From contig JAICGL010000045.1 in the NCBI GenBank assembly GCA_025923175.1, forward strand, positions 1-13,041: 13,041 bases of DNA, in the 5' to 3' direction. Source of the stretch: Acidimicrobiia bacterium. Its GTDB lineage: Bacteria > Actinomycetota > Acidimicrobiia > IMCC26256 > BP-133. The notes below the pieces were generated by a model that was not told where the DNA came from, made no database searches, and saw only the letters and a list, made by a program, of their open reading frames with translations. A program made the translations under genes and the position numbers. Below, piece by piece: positions 1-7,374 of the stretch; within the stretch, counting starts at the first letter, position 1, and each line of letters opens with the position of its first letter.

Positions 1-707
1 CGCTGCACCGAGCAGTCGCGCTCGCCGAGGTACACGCCGTTGCCGTGGGTGTCGCAGAAGATCTGGACCTCCACGTGGCGCGGCCGCTCGAGGTAGCGCT
101 CGACGTAGATCTCGTCCCGGCCGAAGTAGGCCTTCGCCTCCCGCTGCGCGGACTCCATGGCTTCGGAGACCGATTCACCCTCACGCACCACCCGCAGGCC
201 CCGGCCGCCACCGCCGTAGGCGGCCTTGATGGCGACGGGGTAGCCATGCTCCTCGGCGAAGGCCAGCACTTCCTCGGGCTTCGTCACCGGGTCGAGCGTG
301 CCGGGCACGCCGGCCACCTCGGCTGCGGTGGCGGTGCGGCGCGACGTCACCTTGTCGCCCATCAGCTCGATGGCCTTCGGCGGCGGGCCGATCCACGTGA
401 TGCCGGCCTCGCTCACCGCTCGGGCGAAGTCGGCGTTCTCCGAGAAGAAGCCGTAGCCCGGGTGGACGGCCGTCGCTCCGGACCGGCTGATCGCATCGAG
501 GATGGCAGCCGTGTTCAGGTAGCTCTCGGCTGCCGTCTGGCCGCCGAGGGAGTAAGCCTCGTCGGCGTGGCGGACGTGGAGGGCGTCACGGTCGACGTCG
601 GAGTACACCGCCACGGTGGGGATACCGAGTTCGCGGCACGTGCGCATGACCCGCACGGCGATCTCGCCTCGGTTGGCGATCAGGACCTTCTCGGGAAGCT
701 CAGGCAT
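1..707 (-). CDS. accC: Biotin carboxylase subunit of an acyl-CoA carboxylase, N-terminal 235 residues (3' end beyond window)
   Basis: ATP-dependent carboxylation of biotin on its carrier protein is the first half-reaction of acetyl/propionyl-CoA carboxylase, in the cytoplasm. Translation from ATG at 707 gives MPELPEKVLIANRGEIAVRV, the typical start of the biotin carboxylase N-domain. HPGYGFFSEN (82-91), GDKV (117-120), the ATP-grasp segment VAIKAAYGGGGRG (158-170), RPRHVEVQ (208-215) and GERDCSVQ (228-235) follow. K119, K161 and H211 match the ATP/bicarbonate-site residues of E. coli AccC by alignment from memory. The reading frame is still open at base 1. In Actinobacteria such proteins are often alpha-subunits of about 590 residues with a fused biotin carrier domain (AccA3 type). 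Whether this one is fused cannot be seen here. The gene diverges from birA, whose product would biotinylate the carrier domain. Confidence 0.96.
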   Translation of the reverse strand, partial: MPELPEKVLIANRGEIAVRVMRTCRELGIPTVAVYSDVDRDALHVRHADEAYSLGGQTAAESYLNTAAILDAISRSGATAVHPGYGFFSENADFARAVSEAGITWIGPPPKAIELMGDKVTSRRTATAAEVAGVPGTLDPVTKPEEVLAFAEEHGYPVAIKAAYGGGGRGLRVVREGESVSEAMESAQREAKAYFGRDEIYVERYLERPRHVEVQIFCDTHGNGVYLGERDCSVQ

Positions 708-750
708 AGGCGGGCCGTATCCTACGGTCCGTGACCGCCGGCCCGCCTAT
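706..750. promoter_or_regulatory. Compact divergent accC/birA promoter with nested dyads
   Basis: Only 23 bp separate the accC ATG (707, minus) from the birA GTG (731, plus). The heptamer TATCCTA (718-724) reads as a TANNNT -10 box on both strands: TATCCT on plus and TAGGAT on minus. It is the centre of the 13-bp palindrome CCGTATCCTACGG (715-727). The plus -10 box ends 7 nt before the GTG, consistent with a leaderless birA transcript. The minus box ends 11 nt before the accC ATG. An outer perfect 11-bp inverted repeat, ATAGGCGGGCC (706-716) and GGCCCGCCTAT (740-750), brackets the promoter and covers the accC start. No good -35 box is evident. Promoter use and any operator role are inferred. 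Confidence 0.5.
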
Positions 751-1522
751 TCTCGAATTCGATCGCGACCGCCTGACCGGCACCCGTTTCACCACCGTCC
801 GGACGTACGCCCAGCTCGATTCCACCAACTCCGCACTCGTCGAAGAGGCCCGCAGCGGCGCCCCCGAGGGTCTCGTGCTGGTGGCCGATCACCAGACCGG
901 AGGCCGTGGCCGGCTGGGCCGCACGTGGAGTGCCGCACCCGGGGCCGCGCTGTTGGTGTCGGTCCTGCTGCGCCCGCCGCTGCCGATCGACGAGGTATCC
1001 GTCGTGCTGATGGCCGCCGGCCTCGCCGCCTGTGACGGCGTGGAAGCCGCCGCCGGGTTCCGGCCGGGGCTGAAGTGGCCGAACGATCTCGTCGTGAGGG
1101 ACCGCAAGCTGGCCGGCCTCCTTACCGAGGCCACCGGCGGGGCCGATCCGGGCGTCGTGCTCGGCCTCGGTATCAACGTCGCCGCCTCCGCCTACCCGGC
1201 GGAGCTGGCCGGTCAGGCGACGAGCTGCGAGGAAGAGGCGTCACGACCCGTCGACCGGGCCGAACTGCTCGTCGCCTTCCTCGTTGCGCTCGAGACCCGC
1301 TACTCCTCCGTGCTGGGCGGCGGAAGCCGCAGCGCGACCCTCGACGCCTACCGGGCCGACTCCGCCACGCTGGGCCGCCGGGTGCGTGTCGAGCTCGCCG
1401 CTGGCCCTGCGCTGGAAGGAAGTGCCAGCGGGGTCGCCGACGACGGCCGGCTGGTGGTCGTCGATGACGCCGGCGCCGAGCACCTCGTGAGCGTCGGCGA
1501 CGTGAAACATCTCCGCACCTGA
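731..1522 (+). CDS. birA: Monofunctional biotin--[biotin carboxyl-carrier protein] ligase
   Basis: It forms biotinyl-5'-AMP and attaches biotin to the carrier-protein lysine of carboxylases. The 263-residue product has STN (31-33), the biotinyl-AMP loop GGRGRLGRTW (57-66), LKWPNDL (114-120), KLAGLLTE (126-133) and GLGINV (145-150). A C-terminal SH3-like domain spans about 212-263. The N-terminal winged-helix DNA-binding domain of E. coli BirA is absent, so this is a class I ligase and should not act as the classical bio repressor. GTG at 731 is chosen because it gives a complete family-length protein and has TATCCT 7 nt upstream. No Shine-Dalgarno sequence is present. The partner biotin carboxylase is transcribed divergently from the same gap. 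The gene converges on pabC and ends before two hairpins. Confidence 0.96.
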   Translation: MTAGPPILEFDRDRLTGTRFTTVRTYAQLDSTNSALVEEARSGAPEGLVLVADHQTGGRGRLGRTWSAAPGAALLVSVLLRPPLPIDEVSVVLMAAGLAACDGVEAAAGFRPGLKWPNDLVVRDRKLAGLLTEATGGADPGVVLGLGINVAASAYPAELAGQATSCEEEASRPVDRAELLVAFLVALETRYSSVLGGGSRSATLDAYRADSATLGRRVRVELAAGPALEGSASGVADDGRLVVVDDAGAEHLVSVGDVKHLRT

Positions 1523-1553
1523 CGGCCGGGGGTGGGGCAGGGGCCCGATCCGG

Positions 1554-1600
1554 GGCGGCGAAGCCGCCAGGAGCAACGTAGGCGGCGAAGAGCCGCCTAC
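1554..1600. terminator. Tandem GC-rich hairpins between convergent birA and pabC
   Basis: Two perfect hairpins lie in the convergent gap. The first is GGCGGC-GAA-GCCGCC (1554-1568). The second is GTAGGCGGC-GAAGA-GCCGCCTAC (1578-1600), a 9-bp stem that overlaps the pabC stop codon (1597-1599). Neither is followed by a T tract, so they would be non-canonical or factor-assisted bidirectional terminators. A closely related hairpin recurs at 12878-12893. Confidence 0.45.
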
Positions 1601-2457
1601 GGGTTGAGGTCCTCCGCCACCATCCGGCGGAAGGCATCGGCGAGCAGCGTGGTGACCGGCCCCGGTGCCACCGGCAACCGGTTCCCGTCCACGGCCGAGA
1701 TGGCCTGGAGCTCCCGGGTACTGGAACTGATGAACGCCTCGTCGGCGGTGGCCACGGCCGTCATCGGCAGCGTCACCTCTTCGGCCTGAATGGCGAGCCG
1801 GTCGGCCAACTCGAGGATCAGCGCCCGGGTGACGCCGAGCAGGCAGCCCGACTCCTCGGGCGGGGTGCGCAGCACGCCGCCGGTGACGACGAACACATTG
1901 GTGCCGGTCCCCTCGCACAGCTCGCCCCGGGTGTTGGGGAAGAGCGCCTCGCCCGCCCCCGCCTCCTTGGCCTCCGCCAGGGCCCGGACGTTCTCCCCGT
2001 AGGAGATCGTCTTCAGACCGGCCAGCGCCCCCCGTTCGTTGCGGGGCCACGGCACCGTGATCACCTCGATCGGGGGTGCCGGGCCCGGAGGAGGCAGCGC
2101 GCTGGCGGCGACGATCAGTGTCGGGGTGACCCGGCCCCGTTCGGATCCCAGTGGCGACGGCCCGCCGGTGAGGGTGATGCGCAGCCGGGCGTCCGTCAGC
2201 CCGTTCGCCTCGATCACTTCGAGCGCCGCCCGCCGCAAACCCGCCGACGGCGGGATGGCCAGGCCCAGGCCCGACGCGCTGCGGGCCAGTCGCTCGTAGT
2301 GCCGCGTCCAGCAGTACGGCTCACCCCGGTAGACCCGCAGCGTCTCGAAGACGCCGTCGCCGGTGAGCAGACCATGGTCGAACGGGGAGATGCGGGCCTC
2401 GTGCTCGTCGACCAGCGCGCCGTCGAGCCACACGACAAGATGACCCGGGTTGATCAC
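1597..2457 (-). CDS. pabC: Class IV PLP aminotransferase, probable aminodeoxychorismate lyase
   Basis: The likely role is to eliminate pyruvate from 4-amino-4-deoxychorismate to give p-aminobenzoate, a folate precursor. The 286-residue protein is of normal family length. It carries ISPFDHGLLTGDGVFETLRV (23-42), the PLP-lysine segment LAGLKTISYGENV (145-157, K149), the PLP-contacting CEGTGTNVFV (181-190, E182) and a late STREL motif. Fold-type IV branched-chain and D-amino-acid aminotransferases share these motifs, so sequence alone does not settle the substrate. The assignment rests on the overlap with pabB. The GTG start at 2457 overlaps the pabB TGA as GTGA, which indicates translational coupling. 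There is no Shine-Dalgarno sequence. The same reading frame stays open far upstream, across pabB and antisense to the LCP gene, but this is a high-GC artefact. Confidence 0.88.
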   Translation of the reverse strand: MINPGHLVVWLDGALVDEHEARISPFDHGLLTGDGVFETLRVYRGEPYCWTRHYERLARSASGLGLAIPPSAGLRRAALEVIEANGLTDARLRITLTGGPSPLGSERGRVTPTLIVAASALPPPGPAPPIEVITVPWPRNERGALAGLKTISYGENVRALAEAKEAGAGEALFPNTRGELCEGTGTNVFVVTGGVLRTPPEESGCLLGVTRALILELADRLAIQAEEVTLPMTAVATADEAFISSSTRELQAISAVDGNRLPVAPGPVTTLLADAFRRMVAEDLNP

Positions 2458-3773
2458 GCCACCACCCCGATCCCGCCGGCGAGCGCGATCCGCTTCGGGG
2501 GAGGCTGGTGAAGCCCCCCAGCCTCCTCCGGGGCGCCCGCCACCGCCAGCAGCCGTGCGGCCTTGAGTTCGGTCTCGCGCCACTCGGCGGCCGGGTCGGA
2601 ATCCACCGTGATGCCGCCCCCCACACCGAGGTGGGTCCGCCCGTCGAGAATCTGGAACGTCCGGATGGCCACGTTGAGCTCCAGCGCCGCTCGTGCGGAA
2701 TCGACCCACCCCACGGCTCCGCAGTAGACACCACGCGCCACCGGCTCGAGATCCTCGATGGCCTGCAGCACCCGGGGCTTGGGCGCTCCGGTGACCGACG
2801 CCGGCGGGAACGTGGCCCGCACCAGCGTCCCCGTCCCCACCCCGGGCCGGAGTTGGCCGGTGACGGTCGAGACGAGGTGCCAGAGTCCGGGGTGGGGTTC
2901 GGGGGCGCACAGTGCCGGCACCGCCACCGATCCAGGGAGGCACACCCGGCCGAAGTCGTTGCGGGCCAGATCGGTGATCATCACGTTCTCGGCCCGGTCC
3001 TTGGCGCTGCGCTCGAGGACCGCCCGCTGCCCGGCCGTGCCCTTGATCGGACGGGTCTCCACGGCGTCGCCCCGGCGGCGGAGGAACCCCTCGGGCGAAG
3101 CCGACACCACCGCCCGATCGCCGAACCGGAGCAGGGCGGCGTGCGGCGCCGGATGGTGGCGCACCAAGGCGCCGAACAGCGCCAGGGGATCGGCGGCCGA
3201 CTCCGAGGTCAGCCGGCGGGTGAGGTTGACCTGGTAGCACTGGCCGGCCCGGATGAGATCCACGATTTCGGCGACGCCGGCCTCGAACGCGGCCCGGTCG
3301 AGGCTGGAGGCAAACGGCGCCAGGCCGAGTCCCGCCCCGGCGGGGCGGGCGCGCGGGCCACCGGCGGCCCGGGCCCGGCGTATGGCGGCGCTGAGCAGCG
3401 GACGGGTCGGCCCGTCGCCCTCCAGTCGCAGGCCGGAGGGCCCGACGACGAGGCGGGTGTCGAACCGCGCCAGGCTGAGGTCGGGAACGCCGAGGTCGTC
3501 CGGGCGGCGACGTTCTACCCGCTCGACGGCCCGGCCGAGCTCGTAGGCCAGCCAGCCGGCCCACCATCCGCCCGACAGCCGGTCGAGCCAGGCGAGGGCG
3601 TCGCCGCCTGATGCCTCGACCCTGGCGTCGGGCGCCACGCCCACCACCCATTCGCCCGGGCGGCGGACAGCGGTCGTCGCTCCGGACGTCTCCCGCCGGA
3701 CAACGGCCAGATCGGCGTCGGGGGGAAGCGCGGCGAGCACGGCCAGGAGGGTGTCGGCGGAGGAGAAAGCCAC
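2454..3773 (-). CDS. pabB: Aminodeoxychorismate synthase component I (chorismate-binding enzyme)
   Basis: It aminates chorismate to 4-amino-4-deoxychorismate, using ammonia from a PabA/TrpG glutaminase. The 439-residue protein has the N-terminal half of the fold (WWAGWLAYELGRAVE, 70-84) and then the chorismate-binding core. Core motifs are AGQCYQVNLT (176-185), SASPEGFL (224-231), RPIKGT (241-246), DLARNDFGRVC (268-278), TGAPKPRVLQAIEDLEP (328-344) and GGGITVDSDP (385-394). K244 in PIKGT is diagnostic: PabB has Lys here, where anthranilate synthase TrpE has Ala (PIAGT). GTG at 3773 is chosen because TAGGTT lies 8 nt upstream and the fold is complete. The gene overlaps the downstream lyase by 4 bp. 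No pabA is in this window, so the glutaminase must be encoded elsewhere, perhaps shared with TrpE. Confidence 0.94.
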   Translation of the reverse strand: MAFSSADTLLAVLAALPPDADLAVVRRETSGATTAVRRPGEWVVGVAPDARVEASGGDALAWLDRLSGGWWAGWLAYELGRAVERVERRRPDDLGVPDLSLARFDTRLVVGPSGLRLEGDGPTRPLLSAAIRRARAAGGPRARPAGAGLGLAPFASSLDRAAFEAGVAEIVDLIRAGQCYQVNLTRRLTSESAADPLALFGALVRHHPAPHAALLRFGDRAVVSASPEGFLRRRGDAVETRPIKGTAGQRAVLERSAKDRAENVMITDLARNDFGRVCLPGSVAVPALCAPEPHPGLWHLVSTVTGQLRPGVGTGTLVRATFPPASVTGAPKPRVLQAIEDLEPVARGVYCGAVGWVDSARAALELNVAIRTFQILDGRTHLGVGGGITVDSDPAAEWRETELKAARLLAVAGAPEEAGGLHQPPPKRIALAGGIGVVA

Positions 3774-3781
3774 TGCCCGCC

Positions 3782-3787
3782 AACCTA
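3782..3787 (-). promoter_or_regulatory. Putative -10 box of the pabB-pabC operon
   Basis: On the minus strand, TAGGTT (3787 to 3782) fits the TANNNT -10 pattern. It ends 8 nt before the pabB GTG at 3773, so transcription would start at or next to the start codon (leaderless). No convincing -35 box is visible 16-18 nt further upstream. Confidence 0.4.
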
Positions 3788-3811
3788 CCGTCGGCAGACC
3801 GAGCCCGACCC

Positions 3812-3824
3812 CCTTGCATCAAGG
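3812..3824. repeat. 13-bp palindrome in the divergent pabB/LCP gap
   Basis: CCTTGCATCAAGG is a perfect inverted repeat with 5-bp arms and a 3-bp centre. It lies about mid-gap between the two proposed promoters, 25 bp upstream of the pabB -10 box. It could be an operator half-site pair or chance. No regulator is assigned. Confidence 0.25.
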
Positions 3825-3836
3825 CTGTCCAGTACC

Positions 3837-3856
3837 CGGCAGTAGAATCACTGCCG
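3837..3856 (+). promoter_or_regulatory. Putative LCP operon -10 box inside an inverted repeat
   Basis: TAGAAT (3843-3848) is the best -10 hexamer in the 85-bp gap and ends 10 nt before the GTG at 3859. It overlaps the perfect 7-bp inverted repeat CGGCAGT-AGAATC-ACTGCCG (3837-3843 and 3850-3856). A protein bound to this dyad would compete with RNA polymerase. If the transcript starts near 3855, the hairpin would not form in the mRNA, which favours a DNA operator. TTGCAT at 3814-3819 is too far upstream (23 nt) to be its -35 box. Confidence 0.4.
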
Positions 3857-3858
3857 CC

Positions 3859-5337
3859 GTGAGCGCACATCCTCCCACCCTGCCCGCGTCGCCCGGGCGC
3901 GTCTTCCTTTGGCGCCTGGCCCTGGCAGGCGTGCTCACCATGGTCGCGACGGCCTTCGGTCTCGGCGGCGGCAGCGTCCTCCTCCACCACAAGTTCGCTC
4001 AGGCCAAGTCGGTACGGGTCGACCTCGACAAGGCCCTGCCCGGTTCGATGAACATGCTGCTCCTCGGGTCCGACTCCCGGGCCTTCGTCGAGGACGAGGG
4101 GGACAAGAGCAGCTTCGGCGACACCAGGCTCGTGGGTGGTCAGCGGGCCGACGTCATCATCATCGCCCGGGTGGAGCCGAAGGCCCGCCGGGCCATCCTG
4201 GTTTCGATCCCGCGCGACACGCTCGTCCGGCTGCCGAGGTACAGGGGCCAGGTCCTCATCAACCAGTCCTTCGAGGAAGGCCCCCAGGGCGTCATCAACG
4301 CCATCAAGTCGAACTTCGGCGTGCCCATCCACCACTACGCCCAGATCGACTTCGACGGATTCCGGAAGATGGTCGACGCCATCGGCGGGGTCCGCATGTA
4401 CGTCCCGGCGCCGTCGCGGGACCGTCCCAACGATCCGAAGAACCGGGGGACAGGCCTCGATATCAAGAAGGCCGGCTGCCAGGTGTTCGACGGCAAGACG
4501 GCGCTGGCGTGGGTCCGCTCCCGCTACTTCCAGTACTACGAGGCCGGTCGATGGCGCTCCGACCCGACGTCTGACATCGGCCGCATCAGCCGCCAGCAGG
4601 ACTTCATCCGGCGCCTCATGAACCAGGCCATCGAAAAGGGGGCGTTCAACCCCATCAGGGCCAACCGCCTGGCCGACGCCGCCATGGCCAACCTCACGGT
4701 CGACGACACCTTCAACGTCAAGGACGCACTGCGGATGGTCCAGGCGTTCCGCCCGGTCGGGACGCAGGGGGTCGAGATGGTGGCGCTGCCGACGAAGCCC
4801 TCGGGCGTGCACCTCGCCGTGAGCGCCGAGGCCCAGCCACTCATCGCCCGGCTGCGGGGCGAGGGCGACCCCGCCGCCGTTGGTGCGGCCAACGGCAAGG
4901 GCCCGAAAGTGGCGCCGTCCGAGGTCAAGGTGCGGGTGCTCAACGGGACGGGCGCCCCCGGGCAGGCGGGCGACGCTGCCGCCGACCTCGGCGCAGTCGG
5001 CTTCGGGACCGGCGGGTTGGGTGACGCCGACCGCTTCGGCTACGGGAACACCGAGATCCGCTACGGCCCGGGCGCCCAGCCCAAGGCGGCACTGCTCGCC
5101 CGCTACCTCGGCGGTGTCGGAAAGTTTGTCTCCGACTCCACGGTCCGGGGCGCCGACGTCGTCCTCGTCACCGGCGGCGACTGGAAGGGCGTCACGCCGC
5201 CCCCCGGCAGCGCCAACCAGGCGGCCGCTCCTGCGTCGACGCCGACGACCGCCGCTCCCACGACCACCACTGCAAAGGGGGCCTCGTCCTCGTCCTCCCC
5301 GGCGCCGGCCGGCGGCCCGGCCCAACCCGTCTGCTGA
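3859..5337 (+). CDS. LytR-CpsA-Psr (LCP) family cell-wall glycopolymer transferase with LytR_C domain
   Basis: LCP enzymes transfer undecaprenyl/decaprenyl-diphosphate-linked glycopolymers onto peptidoglycan at the outer face of the membrane. The 492-residue product has a short cytoplasmic N-terminus and one membrane helix (about 17-40). The LCP catalytic domain (about 63-255) has LLLGSDSR (67-74), RADVIIIARVEP (96-107), SIPRDT (116-121), YAQIDFDGFRKMVDAIGGV (160-178), ALAWVRSRY (215-223) and DIGRISRQQDFIRRLM (239-254). R119 and D120 plus the later arginines form the expected phosphate/Mg site. A LytR_C domain (about 354-444) follows. The Ala/Thr/Ser/Pro tail (446-492) ends in Cys, which is unusual. 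GTG at 3859 is preferred to GTG at 3751, which lies inside pabB and would add 36 non-conserved residues before the helix. It is the first gene of an operon with rmlD and two glycosyltransferases, which suggests a rhamnose-containing wall polymer as substrate. Confidence 0.93.
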   Translation: MSAHPPTLPASPGRVFLWRLALAGVLTMVATAFGLGGGSVLLHHKFAQAKSVRVDLDKALPGSMNMLLLGSDSRAFVEDEGDKSSFGDTRLVGGQRADVIIIARVEPKARRAILVSIPRDTLVRLPRYRGQVLINQSFEEGPQGVINAIKSNFGVPIHHYAQIDFDGFRKMVDAIGGVRMYVPAPSRDRPNDPKNRGTGLDIKKAGCQVFDGKTALAWVRSRYFQYYEAGRWRSDPTSDIGRISRQQDFIRRLMNQAIEKGAFNPIRANRLADAAMANLTVDDTFNVKDALRMVQAFRPVGTQGVEMVALPTKPSGVHLAVSAEAQPLIARLRGEGDPAAVGAANGKGPKVAPSEVKVRVLNGTGAPGQAGDAAADLGAVGFGTGGLGDADRFGYGNTEIRYGPGAQPKAALLARYLGGVGKFVSDSTVRGADVVLVTGGDWKGVTPPPGSANQAAAPASTPTTAAPTTTTAKGASSSSSPAPAGGPAQPVC

Positions 5338-5345
5338 CCGGCGTG

Positions 5346-6227
5346 ATGAGCGGGCGTTCCTTGCGCATCATGGTGACCGGGGCCGGCGGGCAGGTCGGCT
5401 CCGAGGTAGCTGCCCATGTGCCGCACCACGACGTGATCGCGCTCGACCACGGCTCCTGTGACCTCGCGGATCGCGAATCGGTCGAGCTGGCCGTCGTCTC
5501 GGCCGCACCGGCCGCCGTCGTCAACTGCGCCGCCTGGACCGACGTCGACGGCTGCGAGGCTGACCCCGAGCGGGCCGTCCTCGTCAATGCCCTCGGCGTG
5601 CGGCACCTGGCCGTGGCCTGCGCCCGGGTCGGCGCCCACCTCGTGCACGTCTCGACCGACTATGTCTTCTCCGGCGAGAAGGACGGGCCCTACGACGAGT
5701 GGGACGAGCCCGACCCGAGGTCGGTCTACGGCCGTTCCAAACTCGGCGGGGAGCGGGAGGTCGCCCGCCACGCCGGATCGTGGGCCATCGCCCGCACGTC
5801 GTGGGTCTTCGGACGCCGAGGGCGCAACTTCGTCGACACGATCCTGGACCGGGCCCGGAAAGGGTTGCCGCTGCGAGTCGTCGACGACCAGCGGGGCTGC
5901 CCGACCTACGCCCCGGATCTGGCCGGGGCGCTGGCCCGCTTGGCGGTCGAGCGCCGGCCCGGCATCTACCACGTCACCAACCAGGGGGCCTGCACCTGGC
6001 ACGACCTCGCGGTCGCCGCCGTCGAACTGGCCGGCCTCGATCCGTCGGTCGTGGGCACCGCGACCACCGCCGAGCTGGAACGCCCCGCCCCCCGGCCGGC
6101 CAATAGTGTCCTGTCCGGTGCGGCCTGGACGGCCGCGGGGCTGACGCCGCTTCGGCCGTGGCGGGAGGCCCTGACGGAACGCTTGGCCGCGCAAGCGGCC
6201 GAGGCTCCAGCCGGAGCGGAGGTCTGA
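5346..6227 (+). CDS. rmlD: dTDP-4-dehydrorhamnose reductase
   Basis: It catalyses the last step of dTDP-L-rhamnose synthesis: NAD(P)H reduction of dTDP-4-dehydro-L-rhamnose. The 293-residue extended-SDR protein has the Rossmann motif GAGGQVG (12-18), NCAAWTDVDGCE (60-71), STDYVFSG (103-110), the catalytic pair Y128/K132 in VYGRSKLGGE, RTSWVFG (150-156), VVDDQRGCPT (178-187) and a late RPANSVLS (250-257). All are typical of RmlD. The ATG at 5346 is directly preceded by an in-frame GTG at 5343, and either could be used. The gap to the LCP stop is 5-8 nt without a Shine-Dalgarno sequence, so coupled reinitiation is likely. rmlA, rmlB and rmlC are not in the window. The neighbouring WbbL-like transferase is the expected consumer of the product. 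Confidence 0.94.
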   Translation: MSGRSLRIMVTGAGGQVGSEVAAHVPHHDVIALDHGSCDLADRESVELAVVSAAPAAVVNCAAWTDVDGCEADPERAVLVNALGVRHLAVACARVGAHLVHVSTDYVFSGEKDGPYDEWDEPDPRSVYGRSKLGGEREVARHAGSWAIARTSWVFGRRGRNFVDTILDRARKGLPLRVVDDQRGCPTYAPDLAGALARLAVERRPGIYHVTNQGACTWHDLAVAAVELAGLDPSVVGTATTAELERPAPRPANSVLSGAAWTAAGLTPLRPWREALTERLAAQAAEAPAGAEV

Positions 6228-6228
6228 C

Positions 6229-7374
6229 ATGCGCGTCGGCCTGAACGCCGAACCGCTCTTCCAGCGGATCCCCACCGGGGTCGGGGTGTACGCCCTCGCC
6301 CTGTGCCGGGGGCTGATCGAGATCGGCCACGGCGACGAGCTCGTGATCTTCCACGCCGCCCACGACGAGGTGCCGCCGGAGGTGGGGGAGCTGTCCGTGG
6401 AGCGGGTCGGCTTCACGCTCAGCCGCGACCGGCTCTACGACGCCTGGATGTCCGACCGGCGGCCCGCTCCCCAGTCGATCACCGAAGACCTCGCCGTCGT
6501 GCACTCCACCGGCCCGGCCATCCCGCCGCCGGGCGGGGCCGCCCTCGTCGTCACGGTGCACGACCTCGCCCCGATCCGCTTCGCCGACCGCTACCCCCGC
6601 CGGGCCCGGGCCCTTCACAAGCGGGGCGCCCACATCGCCGCCGCCGAGGCGGCCCGCATCATCGTTCCCTCCCGCTCCACGGCCCTCGACGTCGAGGAGT
6701 TCTACGGCGTCGAGCGGGAGCGGATCCGGGTCGTGCCCCACGGCGTCGACTTCGCCGATCTCGGCGCGGCGGCCAAGGCTGCGGTCGGCGACGCCGGCAA
6801 GCGGTGGGAACGGCGCGGGATCGCCGAGCCCTACGTGCTGTGGGTCGGCACCCAGGAGCAGCGCAAGAACGTCGTCGCCGTCCTCGACGCCTTCGCCCAC
6901 CTCGCCAACCGGCATCCCGAGCTGTCCCTCGTCCTCCACGGTCCCAACGGCTGGTTGGGCGACGAGGTGGGCGAGGGCCTCCAGAACCGGGGGCTCCACA
7001 GCCGGACGATCGTCAGCGAAGGATCGTTGCCGCGCAACGAGCTCGCCGCCCTCTACGCCCGGGCATCGGTGTTCGTCTACCCGTCCCTGTACGAGGGCTT
7101 CGGGATGCCGGTGCTGGAGGCGATGGCCTGCCGCACGCCGGTCGTCACCTCCAACATCTCCGCCCTTCCCGAGACGGCCGGCGACGCCGCCCTGCTCGTC
7201 GACCCCCTCGACGACCTGGCCCTGGCCGAGGCCATTGCCCGCATCATGGAGGACCCGGTCCTGGCCGAGGACCTCGCGCAGCGGGGCCAGAAGCGGGCCC
7301 GGGCCCTCACCTGGGGCGAGACTGCTCGCCGCACCTGGGCCATCTACGAAGAAGCCCGTGCCGCCGCCACCTGA
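6229..7374 (+). CDS. GT4-family (GT-B fold) glycosyltransferase
   Basis: A retaining nucleotide-sugar-dependent transferase of 381 residues. The N-terminal acceptor half begins MRVGLNAEPLF with TGVGVYALAL (16-25), and contains VVTVHDLAPIRFADRYP (107-123) and IIVPSRST (144-151). The donor half has VLWVGTQEQRKN (203-214), HGPNGW (237-242), YPSLYEGFGMPVLEAMACRT (284-303) with the E-x7-E pair E289/E297, and NISALPETAGDAALLVDP (309-326). This pattern matches mannosyl/rhamnosyl-type GT4 enzymes of polysaccharide clusters. Donor and acceptor cannot be read from the motifs. Only one base separates it from the rmlD stop, and GGAGG (6218-6222) lies 6 nt before the ATG. This is one of few clear Shine-Dalgarno sites here. 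It overlaps the next gene by 17 nt. No signal peptide or membrane segment is seen, so it probably acts at the cytoplasmic membrane face. Confidence 0.92.
   Translation: MRVGLNAEPLFQRIPTGVGVYALALCRGLIEIGHGDELVIFHAAHDEVPPEVGELSVERVGFTLSRDRLYDAWMSDRRPAPQSITEDLAVVHSTGPAIPPPGGAALVVTVHDLAPIRFADRYPRRARALHKRGAHIAAAEAARIIVPSRSTALDVEEFYGVERERIRVVPHGVDFADLGAAAKAAVGDAGKRWERRGIAEPYVLWVGTQEQRKNVVAVLDAFAHLANRHPELSLVLHGPNGWLGDEVGEGLQNRGLHSRTIVSEGSLPRNELAALYARASVFVYPSLYEGFGMPVLEAMACRTPVVTSNISALPETAGDAALLVDPLDDLALAEAIARIMEDPVLAEDLAQRGQKRARALTWGETARRTWAIYEEARAAAT

Noticed and set aside
45..734. Plus-strand 229-residue frame opposite accC
   Set aside because: It is antisense to a clear biotin carboxylase coding frame and has no recognisable motif.
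731..1522. birA as the biotin repressor acting on the accC/birA dyad
   Set aside because: The protein lacks the N-terminal winged-helix domain needed for DNA binding, and the dyad does not resemble the known BirA operator.
3751..3858. N-terminal extension of the LCP protein from GTG at 3751
   Set aside because: It would overlap the pabB start and place 36 non-conserved residues before the membrane helix. GTG at 3859 with a TAGAAT box fits better.
1597..5325. A single 1242-residue minus-strand reading frame through pabC, across pabB and antisense to the LCP gene
   Set aside because: Only the first 861 bases (1597-2457) carry a recognisable protein (PabC). The rest is Arg/Gly/Pro-rich shadow sequence opposite or out of frame with two well-supported genes, a usual high-GC artefact.
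5221..5334. Low-complexity Ala/Thr/Ser/Pro-coding stretch, considered as a frameshift or recombination scar
   Set aside because: The frame is intact to the stop, and disordered tails of this kind are common on extracellular LCP proteins.
7235..7357. N-terminal extension of the GT2 protein inside the GT4 gene
   Set aside because: The stretch is in-frame but is an Arg/Pro-rich shadow of the GT4 coding sequence. The GT2 fold begins just after the GTG at 7358.
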